In this document: positions 10,930 through 20,049 of the stretch, piece after piece | Position numbering within the stretch: the stretch's first letter is position 1 | Layout of the letters: each line of letters begins with the position of its first letter | Source: Dolomedes plantarius | Taxonomy: Eukaryota; Arthropoda; Arachnida; Araneae; Dolomedidae | DNA: 64,000 bases | Direction of reading: 5' to 3' | Assembly: GCA_907164885.2 (NCBI GenBank) | Contig: OU015495.1 | Location: 333,730 to 397,729, forward strand | Program-made: the position numbers and the translations under genes | Notes under the pieces: generated by a model | What the model was told of the DNA's origin: nothing | What the model saw: the letters and a program-made list of their open reading frames with translations, nothing else | Database searches by the model: none

Positions 10930-11010
10930 CATTTGCACATTTATTGAGTATTTGCTTTTCCTGTTAATGAAAACAAACCAATCAAAATCTGTTGGTTTGA
11001 TGATGTTCAC
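10930..11010 (-). pseudogene. Harbinger transposase, middle exon
   Basis: It encodes VNIIKPTDFDWFVFINRK then SKYSINVQM and ends at a consensus donor GTAAGT (10929-10924). This matches the HARBI1 segment after the first catalytic Asp (IKxPxxxxxxFxNRKxxxSINVQ). Splicing to the acceptor at 9587 keeps phase and gives the family order INVQ-x-VCD. The 5' side of the exon, where IDGTH should be, is degraded; the acceptor is not clear. Confidence 0.75.
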
Positions 11011-11281
11011 AAAGTAAGAAATTATAAAGTAAGAATGAAAAACATAGTAACAGTTTATAAAGGGTCAATACACCTTTACCCAATACTAAATATTTGACTC
11101 AACTTTGAGATTAAAAAAAATCAATACATCTAAAGACCTAAAATGCCCTATCCAATGACATAAAATTCTAAAAATCAATTTATGGACCATTTTAAAAGGT
11201 GTACTGTCCCCTTTACAAAATTATTTTATAATTAATATGCTTAAAACTGGAAGAATAAGAATCAAAACATTGAACATACCT

Positions 11282-11400
11282 GCATTTCTATTGAATAACC
11301 GCCGTGTACAGACTACAAATGTGGTCTCAGTTCCTCACATAGATCTCTTACAGCCATCCATGACAAACAAACTCATTTTCATTCATTTGAAATGGATCGT
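11282..11400 (-). pseudogene. Harbinger transposase, first exon (degenerate)
   Basis: Minus-strand translation gives FHDRDDPFQMNENEFV in one frame and RDLCEELRPHL in another, then a possible donor GTATGT near 11281. Both pieces fit the N-terminal region of HARBI1-like proteins (RDRxxPLxxxxExEF...RxLxxxLxPxL). The frame change and stops show decay. Assigned by position and short motifs only. Confidence 0.45.
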
Positions 11401-11656
11401 CTCGATCGTGGAATCTCCATTCCTTTTTTAATGATAAATTAATTCGCCGCCGCCGAAGCCTACCGATTGCTATGACGTCCGCCATTGCTGTTTATCCTTC
11501 GCTTGCGAGACCAACGTAGCGTCCGCAAGCCGTGAACTTGTGTTGCGGGAGAAAACGTTCTGCGCGTTTGTTGTGAATGGGAAATTGCCTTCGCACCGCA
11601 AATGTGCGGAAGAAAACAGGATTGCGGGAGAAAAGTGTTTGTCGTGAATCAGGCCC

Positions 11657-12103
11657 TAAATCTTTCGCATCATAAAGAATTACTTTGTTAGACGGTTTAT
11701 CGGGAATACCATCTATTACATATTGAATTAAATATTCAGTTTCGATGTTACCTCTGCTTGCTAGTTCTTTCATGACCAGAGAATATTCTTGCAGAGATTC
11801 TTCGTTGTTTATACGACATTTCGTCAACATTTTATGGTGTTGGCCACTTGTGCACTCCGAGGCAAATTTTTGTTCAAGAGCTAATTTAAGCCTAGCCCAC
11901 GAAGTTAAACCAGATTCACCTTGAATAAAGAGTTTCGCCAATCCAGTTAATGATCTTTTCACGAATATTAATTTTTGAAGATCATTCCATCCGCAAATAC
12001 CCGCCGTTTCTTCAAAATTAGTTATCCACTTTTCAATTGAATAATTATCTTTTCCGTCAAACTTTCTCAAACTGTCTTCGATATCATGATAGGAAATAGT
12101 AAA
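11657..12103 (-). pseudogene. gag capsid-like core, element 1 (5' portion)
   Basis: The frame encodes a Ty3-type gag core: KFDGKDNYSIEKWITNFEE, then LIFVKRSLTGLAKLFIQGE, EYSLVMKELASRG and YVIDGIPDKPSNKVILYDA. Element 2 has the same blocks in the same order (DNYSVENFISDVEE, IIFVRKCLTGPAHTLI, EYFLAMRDLAHKG, FLINGIPDSTNNKIILYG). The Harbinger copy entered right after the ILYDAKD motif, and the frame resumes at 7334 in phase. Any apparent continuation past 11657 is transposon sequence. This segment follows an in-frame TAA at 12104. Confidence 0.88.
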
Positions 12104-12424
12104 TTAAGAAATTTTATCTACTTTTGGTTCGAAACGGGTTATTTCACTAACTTCGCTACGAATTTCTTCATTCACGTGTTCGTCGTCAGAATCATCGATA
12201 TCAGATTCAAAATTGTCCGTTTTAAGCGTTTTTATATCTAATAAGCTATCGAGAATTCGAGTAGCGAGAACAATTTCATTACCTTCACAATCAATACATA
12301 AAATATTGCAAATTGTAATTAAATTCGCAAGCCTAAAGTGTTTCACAGCAAAAGTTAATTTATTTTCATTATGTTCGTCATTTTTCTGGTAGTCAAAGCC
12401 AGAAAATCTGGCAGTCAAAGCCAA
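12104..12424 (-). pseudogene. N-terminal gag segment with DEK/SAP-like domain, element 1 (5'-truncated)
   Basis: The frame encodes ARFSGFDYQKND near residue 5, then LANLITICNILCID at about 33-46 and LATRILDSLLD at about 53-63. An acidic stretch (ESDIDDSDDEH) follows before a TAA. Pattern and spacing match the first gag segment of element 2 and, from memory, the SAP-like region of the chromatin protein DEK (FSGF motif, then LxSxCxxLxLE, then a xxRILxxL helix). SAP-type domains bind structured or AT-rich DNA. The N-terminus is lost to a deletion that joins this frame to the LTR remnant about 30 bp upstream; the ATG at 12424 is probably not original. Confidence 0.6.
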
Positions 12425-12454
12425 AAAAGCGGGAGTCTTAATGTTCTCCCCAAA

Positions 12455-12570
12455 CAGAGTAGACGGGTCGTGAAAATGTTCGTGCTAGCGGCGCCCTCTT
12501 GCGCCTAACATAATACTCGTTTAAAAAATATAATACTAAAGTTTACAGTTCATAGTTTAAAGTTCAGTTC

Positions 12571-12575
<5 letters not shown>
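12455..12575 (-). repeat. 5' LTR remnant of element 1
   Basis: It aligns with 4438-4567, the 3' LTR, over its whole length. It stops at the (TA)n tract on the right and at a deletion junction on the left, only about 30 bp from gag coding sequence, so the primer-binding site has been lost. Confidence 0.8.

Positions 12576-12613
<38 letters not shown>
12576..12613. repeat. (TA)n microsatellite between insertions
   Basis: Pure TA dinucleotides separate the end of element 1 from the TGTAACAT end of the next element. Confidence 0.97.
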
Positions 12614-12617
<4 letters not shown>

Positions 12618-13190
12618 ACATGGGAGACTGACACTGGCCCAATAGATATCGAAATCTCCCATGTCACGGTGAGAAGATATTAATACTACAGTTCACTTCA
12701 TAGCAAAACGACGTACTCGGCTTCTTACGGAAAAGACTTTATTACGTCTATTCAAGTCAGTTACAAAATGAAAAAAGCGTACATGTACGTGATCCCAAAC
12801 CTTATATAACCTCATCTCGTCATGTGATCGTAGTAGGGTTTAATTGGTTAAAAGTTAAGAAAAGGCGTGACAAATGCGCTATAGCGTTTAATTTTCTGCC
12901 CACGCCACGTCAGTTTCGTTTTCATTTAAACAGGCAGCCATTTAATTTTTTCCACTAGAGGCCTTTTAGGACTTAGATTTGAAAACGAAAGTTAGCTCGT
13001 ACGCCCAAGGGAATTTAGAATAATGTTAGATTTTAAAATGGAATTTAACGCGAATGCCCAAAGGGAATTACCTGTTTCAAGAAATTAAAAAAGGGTTTGT
13101 AATTTGGAATAGTAAAGTGAGGAATTAATAGTTTTTAAATGTTAAGATTGTTGAATTAAGAAATTACTAGTTTTTAATATTATAGAATAT
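12614..13190 (-). repeat. left LTR-like end, minus orientation
   Basis: Read on the minus strand it follows a G7 tract and holds a TATATAAG-type box and then an AATAAA signal, ending in ATGTTACA at the microsatellite. Similarity to the right end is clear at its tip and around the polypurine tract, but low in between. Confidence 0.5.
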
Positions 13191-15034
13191 CCCCCCCGTC
13201 CGAGAAGAGGCTTACCAACAATGCCTGCATTGGAGGATAGGGACAATAGAGTCGTGCGGGAGGTAAAGAACTTTGTTTTGCGCGGGATGTTAAATGAAAA
13301 AAAAATATTACTTTAGTGTTTCGTCCCTTCGACGCCGGCGAGATGATGCCAACGGATTCCCACGATTGTGGGTACAAGATCAGTCTGCGCCGTCCCTAGT
13401 ACAGACTTGTGGGAGCTCCGATCTAAACGAATTTCAATTTTTACGAGTGGAATATTTCAAGTCCCATATCATCTCTTCAACATTTATCTTTGGATAAAAC
13501 ATCTATTGCGATGGGAGGAGAAATGAACTCTGCTGATCAGTGGTTCCCAAACTGCGAGTACCGTCCGAAGAAAAAAATATTGTGTCTGACAACAGTTATC
13601 CGAGTAACATGCGACGAGAGGGAGATGCCCCTGTGAACTGGTCGACGGACATTTTTCGAGTCACTCGATACAACCAGCGTGGATAACAATGATTCTGAAA
13701 ACATTGATGCTACGATCGTTAATTTGACAGAAACTTTCTTAGTTATAACTCAACTGTATTTTCGAATTGAAAAAACTTTGCCTAAGAGTTATTCCTGCAA
13801 ATGTTAAAAACTTTACTTCGGAAAGGACATTGTTCACCGTACAGGACTTTCGGCAGAGGAGCACACAGCGATAAAGAAATTTTAAGAAGAAAAGATAATT
13901 TGTATGTGTCGGGGAAATTAAATGGGTAAAATTAATGAAAAAAAAAATACATAGAAGTAATTTGAAAATAATTAAATAATACTAGTTATAATAATAACAG
14001 AATTTTTGTGAGTACCACTTCAACAGGTAAGCACGTTTTATAAATTATGTAATTAATAATTAGGGATTGAGAAAATTTTTGAATAATTTAATTCAAATTT
14101 CGATCTTCAGAACTGATGACCTTTTTTGTTTCTCTTATTTGATTTTTGTGTTTATATTTTGAGTTGATAAAGTGTTTAAGTTTCATTTACATTTTGATAG
14201 AATTTTAAGTGTATATTGTTCATAGTATAAAAATAAAGTCTTAAGTGATTTCTTGAAAGTAGTTAATGGAAAGTTAATGCTTAGGGGTGGTTATACCCTA
14301 AGTGGATGTGTCAGATTTAATGAAATAGAAGATTTGTTTTGGAAATATTAGAATTTGAAATAATGAATAAACCTAAACTGACACATTTTCATTTTAGCTT
14401 GTGAACAGAGAAATTAACTAATTCATGTTCTCAGTAGATTCATTTGACTATTGAGCTGAATTGAGTAAAATGAATGTTTTGTTTTTATTTTGGATTTCAC
14501 TAAAGAAAATTTTGAAACTTATATTTGATAAAATGATTAAGTGTGTGTTTTCTGTATAATTTTTATAATATTTCTGTGTTCTTTTTCTAGTACTGAACAT
14601 TTTAGTGTTTTAAGATAATTAATGATCCTTGGTTACGTTAAACTGAAATATTAAATGAGTAAAGTAATGTTATGAGTATGTAATTTTGCACGCAGTTCTG
14701 AATCGTCGCGGAGAAAAAGAAAAAATAATAACGTAAATCATTTCCGTTTTCGAGCGCGTTGTATGACATTTCGAAGGTCGCCTCCGCAATAAATTTGAAT
14801 GCTCGGCATTAGTTTTGTAAACACGATCATGAAAAGAGCCAAACTTGTTTTGATTCATTTAACTTAGAATTTTTTGCGACTCTAAATTTAAACATATGAT
14901 GCCTGTGGTTTTGATTTTGGAAAATATCTGCAGGGATAACATAGTAATTTTCAGACATCAAGAAAATTTTATAATTTAAGTATTTGACATATTACATTTG
15001 ATGTTGAGACCTCGTAAATTGTTCTACGAATTTA

Positions 15035-15185
15035 AGTAAAGGAGATTCCTGGAGGTTCAGTCGACAGTTAAACAAATATAACATGACTTAGGGTGCCAAA
15101 AAACCACAATTGGAGAATTGAAAAAACCATTGTATGTTATATTTGGTTCATCCGCCCCAGGAAATTCTCGAAATAGAAATAATGA
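15035..15185. repeat. inverted repeat near the element centre
   Basis: AAATATAACAT near 15076 and ATGTTATATTTG near 15135 face each other, and the outer flanks (ATTCCTGG and CCAGGAAATT) are also inverted. The symmetry is imperfect. It lies roughly where the 5' ends of two head-to-head elements would meet. Confidence 0.45.
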
Positions 15186-16268
15186 AGAAAAATAAATAAA
15201 TAGAAAAGAGAATATTATAATGAGAGATATTTTTTTGAGAGATTAAATACAAATGATGAATATTTGGGAACTTTACAGCGAGGATTCATACCAAAATGTG
15301 ATATAAGAAAAGTAAAATTAATTTTGGTTTATCGATTTCATGATTAACTTAATAAAACTGAGATGTCTATTGGTAAAAGAATTTTGATTATTTGTGTCAA
15401 TTGATAGAATAATAGTTTGAAATTTGAACATTGAAATTAAGTTACTAAAAGTAATGGATAAATTTGACATTTAATTATAATAGATTGGTAATGATAATTT
15501 CTATTTTATACTTTTAAAAACCAAGGTATTTTATTATTGTGTGTTTAATAATTTCATATGTTGTGCATTTTTGATTCTATTGATTAAGGAAAACAGAGAT
15601 CCACTTTCATTTTTTTTTGCTGCTTTTCTGTGTCTTTTTTTTTCAGGATCTCGTAATTAAATTTGTATAATTATGTTGTTATTCTACAAGAATAGGAGAT
15701 TTTTTTTTGTGTGTTTTGTGTTTACATTTAGATAGGGATTTTTTCATTGTTTTGTCAGTTGTCCAAGTGGATCACTACTATATTTTAAAGTGTATTTTTA
15801 CAATGTGTATTTACAATATATTTTTCAAGTAATTTTTTTTAGTAATTTAAAAATTTTTTAAAGTAGATTTAATTGATTTTTTTTTGAGATTTTGTTGTGT
15901 GGGGACGGCCGCCCTGCTCAGCATTGTCTTCATTTGATGATAAGTGCATATTTAAATTTAATTGTTTTTCACAGCAACAATATAAGAAATTTATATAATT
16001 TACAATTTTCTATAATTGATCATTAATTACTATAAATTTTTTTGCTTTTATTGTGTTCATAAATTAGTAAATCATTAGTGTATTTTTGTGTATTCTATAT
16101 TGAAATGTGCAATGTCTTGTCATGTGACCATCATACTAAATTAACTTAAAACATATGTTCCTTGAAAACTTTTCCAAAGTTGTGATAGACGCCCATTTTC
16201 CTCACATGGCCGGGTGAGTCTGTCCTCCAATGCAGGCATTGTTGTCAGCCTCTTCTCGGACGGGGGGG

Positions 16269-16709
16269 ATATTCTATAACATAAAAGCCCCTATATTCAA
16301 TTCAAATTCTAAATTGCCTTGGGCGTTGTCGCGATTGAGCTATTTTCGCTTCTGATTCCAAGAACAAAGCATGGGCAGCGTCCCCTCAAAAAATATAATC
16401 TCTAGCGCATCTTTACGTAATAATAATACGTCACCTCTGACATCAGAGTCATAGTTTCAGCCAATGGCTACAGACTTGTGATCACATGGCAAGACGCTCA
16501 AAAAAGTTTATATAAATTCCAGCATACCTCGGAGAGCAGTTTTTGGCGTGGCACTGTTGTCTAGTAAACCGCCGTCATCGATGTCAATAAATATATAAAT
16601 AAACGTATGTGTTAAATGAATCGAATCGTCTTTCTGGTTACGACTACAAGTTTTTGAGGTGTGACATGCCGACTCCGGTTTCCATTAGCATGGGACTGGG
16701 TCGGTATGT

Positions 16710-16713
<4 letters not shown>
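16269..16713 (+). repeat. right LTR-like end, plus orientation
   Basis: It follows a G7 tract and starts ATATTCTATAAC like its partner. It holds a TTTATATAAA-like box near 16510 and AATAAA near 16589, and ends in TATGTTACA at the microsatellite. Confidence 0.5.

Positions 16714-16743
<30 letters not shown>
16714..16743. repeat. (TA)n microsatellite between insertions
   Basis: Pure TA dinucleotides between the inverted-LTR element and the 3' LTR of Ty3/Gypsy element 2. Confidence 0.97.
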
Positions 16744-16747
<4 letters not shown>

Positions 16748-17046
16748 GGATGGAGTACTAACTCCATCCATTAGAAGGGAATAATTAAACGTTAAATCAT
16801 TTTAAATATTTAATGAGACGAGACAATATTTACAGAACAGGAATAACACTTAAGAACATTTGGATGAAATAAAAAAACACACGAAAAGGATCAACAGAGC
16901 TATTCTGCTCAATATCGGATGCTTGCGGAACACATCCGCTCAGTGTTCTTTCTCAGTCAACAATGATGTTTGCGCGCGAAGTCCTTCGCGCCCACGTAGT
17001 GAGGAGTAGAAGTTGGAGTAGTAGTTCAGTGGTGTTGCCAACTACA
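16744..17046 (-). repeat. 3' LTR of Ty3/Gypsy element 2
   Basis: The 303-bp repeat runs from TGTGGGATGGAG to CAACTACA on the plus strand, so on the element's own strand it starts TGTAGTTGG and ends CCCACA. It aligns with 21349-21648 with roughly 18 differences by eye, about 6 percent, so the insertion is old. I see no strong polypurine tract directly inside it. Confidence 0.88.
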
Positions 17047-17199
17047 CGGCCGTCCTGAAGCTCCAGGCGTCCGCGGCTGGGTTGGAGTAAACAATAATTC
17101 TGAAAAGATAAAGAAAAACAAGCAGAAAAAGGAAAATAAATTTTTAAAAAATCAAGCAATGTTCATCACATTGGTATGGGTGTTCAGTTTCTGCACCAC

Positions 17200-17446
17200 T
17201 GTTTCATTTTATCTGCTGCAGTTGACGTTATGGTTGGACCTTCGTGATGTCCTAACTTTCGAACTCGTAACGATCATTGGGATTGATGTTTGTGATCTCA
17301 TATGGTCCGAAGAACCTTGGTCGGGGCTTTAATCCAGATCCAAATTGAGTTCATTGTATTGTCATTGTGTCACCTATCTTGTATTTACAAGCTGGTTTAC
17401 GCCGTTTCTTATATTGTCGTATGTTTTCTTTCTGTTTTTCAGATTT
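17200..17446 (-). pseudogene. integrase C-terminal (GPY/F) segment, element 2
   Basis: Minus-strand translation gives QYKKRRKPACKYKIGD, an in-frame stop, then GLKPRPRFFGPYEITNI, the same GPY module as in element 1. It follows the integrase zinc-finger segment directly, so the catalytic core (DD35E) has been deleted. Stops and frame changes show long inactivity. Confidence 0.75.
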
Positions 17447-18262
17447 TCACGAGGACAAAATGCGAGGAATACAATTCGAAATAATTTCTTGGACTAATTT
17501 CTTAAGTTGAGGGATGAAAAATTCACGAGAAACAATTAATTCGGTTTTTTGTGAAGCAAAATGACCTTGTGAATGGGCGTTTAGCACCATTTCTTTCTGC
17601 ATAATTTGTGGGACTACTAAAAGTTCGGCATCCTGATGAAGTTTATAAAGAATTTCGTTTTTAACAAAAAATTCATCGGAAGGTGTAGATTCAAGCATAG
17701 ATTTTATTTGAGATATAAATTCATCCTGATCTTGGGCATTTTTCACTTTTTGAGTGATATCATTTGAGGTAATTACAAGAATGGGGTTACGACTTAAAGC
17801 ATCAACATGTTTCATCTGTCTATCGGGTCGATGACAAACTTCTTAATCAAAGTCTTCTAACATCAATGCCCATCGAGCAATTTTAGCTGGTAGGTCTTTT
17901 TTATGCATCGTTTTTTGGAAAGCTTCACAATCGGTGATAATTTAAAATTTTGTTCCTAACAAGTAGTTTCGATATTTCTTTAGCGCTTCAATGACGGTAA
18001 GAACTTCCAATTCATAACTATGATACTTTTCTTTTTGAACTGTAGTTTTACGGCTAAAATAATGAATATGGTGAAACTGTCCATCATCTGATTGTTGCAA
18101 GAGCACAGAGCCAAAACCTAAGGAGCTGGCATCAGTGTGGAGTTCTAATGGGTATCCCTGTTGAAAAACATGAAGAACTGGGTTTTGTGAAAGAATGCCT
18201 TTCAGTTGTTGAAAAGCTGCTATTTGTTCAAGGGGTTTGGGAGCTTCAATAACTTGAAATTT
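17447..18262 (-). pseudogene. RNase H and integrase zinc-finger region, element 2
   Basis: The reading starts with the RT connection (PLEQIAAFQQLKGIL), then RNase H with LELHTDASSLGFGSVLLQQ, KYHSYELEVLTVIEALKKY and the end motif MKHVDALSRNPILVI. An in-frame TAA lies in the KF-II block (about 17941) and another in the EDFD-EV block (about 17843). The integrase N-terminus follows with the His pair region HSQGHFASQKTE and VQEIISNC, and breaks off inside the zinc finger. Bases 17447-17815 form the longest uninterrupted part. Confidence 0.85.
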
Positions 18263-18535
18263 TGGCTCAACCTTTTCACTTTTGACGGGTTCACAAGGGC
18301 ATCATCATCGGCATCAAATATTTTTGGTTCAAGAGTTGCCTTGATAACTCTAATATCAAAAGCATTATCATCGTTATCATGAAGCAAGTCTAAATCATCG
18401 GCATCAGCATCATCTAAATCTTTTCCATCATCGTTATCAAGAAACATATCTAAATCATTGGGATCAGCGTCATCTAAATCTTTTCCATCATCATCATCAT
18501 CACATTCAAAATCAATTGGAATATCCATTTCTCTA
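18250..18535 (-). other. Asp-rich repetitive insert replacing RT, element 2
   Basis: A 102-codon frame encodes a 20-residue period present twice: DDGKDLDDADPNDLDMFLDN and DDGKDLDDADADDLDLLHDN, with a DDDDD run before and a weaker third unit after. The DNA is a GAT-rich imperfect tandem repeat. It lies between the RT entry motif of the upstream frame and the RT connection of the downstream frame, where about 700 bp of RT should be. It is either microsatellite-like expansion filling a deletion or captured DNA. I know of no domain with this sequence. Confidence 0.6.
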
Positions 18536-19328
18536 CCCTAGAAATCTTATCTTGAGTAGATGTTAGAGGTTTTTCAGACATGCCTATTTGGCCTTGATCT
18601 TGAATTTGTTTTTCTACAGTTTTCTGTTCCGCAAAAGGGAGTCGCCGAGAACGTTGAGCTACCGGGATTTCATCTTGTAATAAAATAGTCATCTTAATTT
18701 CAGTGTCTTGAACTTTATGGGGTTTGTAGGAAGTAACGATATTTTGAACTTCCTCACGAATTTCAGAATTCAAAATGTGTGAAAGATCAAATGGAAAAGC
18801 TTGATCATCAGGAACATTAGTAATATTAACGAATATGTTGTTATCAGGAGTAAAACGAATACCGTCGTTATCAAATGTAAATTGGGTTTGCTGTAAAAAG
18901 TCGATTCCGATAATCACATCAAAAGGACTCAAGTCATCTTTTAGAACATGTATTTTAGCAGGTAAAGTAATGTTTTGAATTTCGATGGAATCCTGAAAGA
19001 AACCGATGCTGTGAACTTGGTTTCGGCCAATTCCTGAAAAGGGAATGTTGGTGGCCTGCAATGGTGGCGAACCAATTCTTCGATAGGTTTTCTCATTGAT
19101 GAGGGTTGCCTGTGATCCAGTGTCACAGAGTGCTGTCAATTGAATTCCTGCAAGTTGAATGTCAACATGCATAGGATTTTTCGATGAAGTTTCAGGATAA
19201 AGAACATTTACAGTTTTTATCAGGAATAGGTTTTTGAGAATCAGGTTTTGGTTTAGAATTTCGATAACTTTTGGGGCAATTAGCATGAACATGACCAAAA
19301 CTTTTACATCCGTAGGATTGCTTACCAT
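18536..19328 (-). pseudogene. aspartic protease and RT entry segment, element 2
   Basis: The frame covers a retropepsin: LTALCDTGSQATLIN with the DTG triad, a flap-like region (NQVHSIGFFQDS) and VIIGIDFLQQTQFTFD. A linker and the RT entry motif PVAQRSRRLPFAEQKTVEKQI follow, matching element 1 (PVYQRPRRLAIPEKSFVDQQI). After VEKQI the homology stops and the Asp-rich insert begins. The frame is offset by one base from gag, which ends at 19192, whereas gag and protease share a frame in element 1, so this is probably a decay frameshift and not a programmed one. Confidence 0.85.
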
Positions 19329-20049
19329 GTGACTTATTCAAACATTGGTTGCTTTTGTGACCTCTCAAGCCACAGGAATAACATACTGGTTGTGTACTTG
19401 GGCTACGTGTATTATCGACTTTCACATTGAAGTTGGAAGAATCAAATTTTTTCTGATTATTTTGTCTGAAATGTTGCGAACTGTTAAAGATTTTTTCACA
19501 AATTTTCAAGTTTTCCTTAAATTCAGGGATGGATTTACAACCGTAAAGAATAATTTTATTATTTGTTGAATCAGGAATTCCGTTTATGAGAAACTCAAAC
19601 AGAGATGAATCATCGAAAGAACCTTTGTGTGCCAAATCTCTCATAGCTAAGAAATATTCTTGTAGGGTTTCAGACGGTTTCATACGTCGAGATTCCATTA
19701 ATTTATGTAACTGAATACTGTTAATTTTGTCCGAAAATTTGTCTAACAAATGGTTCTTCAATTGTTCCCAATTTGTAATTCCACGAATAGACCTAATTAA
19801 AGTGTGAGCGGGACCAGTTAAGCATTTTCTAACAAAAATAATTTGGTGAATTGGATTGTTTATCTGATATAAACAAAAAATTTCTTCAACGTCAGATATA
19901 AAATTTTCAACACTGTAATTATCACGAGACGAGAAAGGTTTAATTAAATCAACAACGTCTTTTAGACTAAACAACTGGAAAGAGACACTCGCAGTTTCAA
20001 CTGAAGGCAATAAACTTTGATCTGATTTACCAAAGGAAATGTGCGTATT
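19192..20049 (-). pseudogene. gag core and zinc knuckles, element 2
   Basis: After the TAA at 20050 the frame stays open to 19192. It encodes SLKDVVDLIKPFSSRDNYS, the gag core blocks EYFLAMRDLAHKGSFDDSS and NGIPDSTNNKIILYG, and PEFKENLKICEKIF. It then has one good CCHC knuckle, CYSCGLRGHKSNQC, and a second one that lacks its first Cys (YGCKSFGHVHANC). Gag packages the element RNA. The PEFKENLKICEKI block corresponds to the part of element 1 just beyond the Harbinger insertion, and it was my guide to that junction. Confidence 0.88.

Larger units (their letters stand above)
7338..11656 (-). mobile_element. PIF/Harbinger DNA transposon, 4319 bp, TAA target duplication
   Basis: The ends are GGGCCTGATTCACGACAAAC at 7338 and its inverse at 11656, identical over the first 20 positions. 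Both are flanked by TAA (7335-7337 and 11657-11659), the 3-bp duplication typical of PIF/Harbinger. The TTCACRACAAAC motif recurs inside each end (about 7434 and 11560), which suggests subterminal transposase-binding sites. The element encodes one HARBI1-like transposase on the minus strand in at least three exons. I see no Myb-like second gene; 7661-9064 and 9701-10086 are AT-rich with nothing supportable. A 97-codon frame at 7367-7660 covers the subterminal repeats and is not credible. Confidence 0.93.
4312..12575 (-). mobile_element. Ty3/Gypsy retrotransposon 1, decayed, interrupted by Harbinger
   Basis: On the minus strand the order is partial 5' LTR (12455-12575), gag with an N-terminal DEK-like segment, nucleocapsid zinc knuckles, protease, reverse transcriptase, RNase H, a deleted integrase keeping only its C-terminus, and the 3' LTR (to about 4312). 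The gag-pol frame is interrupted by TAA after the first gag segment, a 4319-bp Harbinger insertion, TGA codons at 6945-6947 and 6351-6353, and frameshifts near 6248 and 5020. Protease and RT follow gag in one frame. A deletion at about 12425-12455 removed part of the 5' LTR, the leader and the first gag residues. It is inactive. Confidence 0.9.
12614..16713. mobile_element. non-coding element with inverted LTR-like ends
   Basis: Both ends begin TGTAACAT when read inward. The left 577 bp and right 445 bp each look like an LTR reading outward: a G7 polypurine tract (13191-13197 as C7; 16262-16268), then ATATTCTATAA, a TATA-like box (TTATATAA near 12804 on the minus strand; TTATATAA near 16510 on the plus), and AATAAA about 80 bp further on. 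Just inside, about 60 bp around ACAATGCCTGCATTGGAGGA is also inverted (13198-13248 and 16212-16261). The 3-kb interior is AT-rich without coding potential. No target duplication can be read, because (AT)n lies on both sides. Confidence 0.6.
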
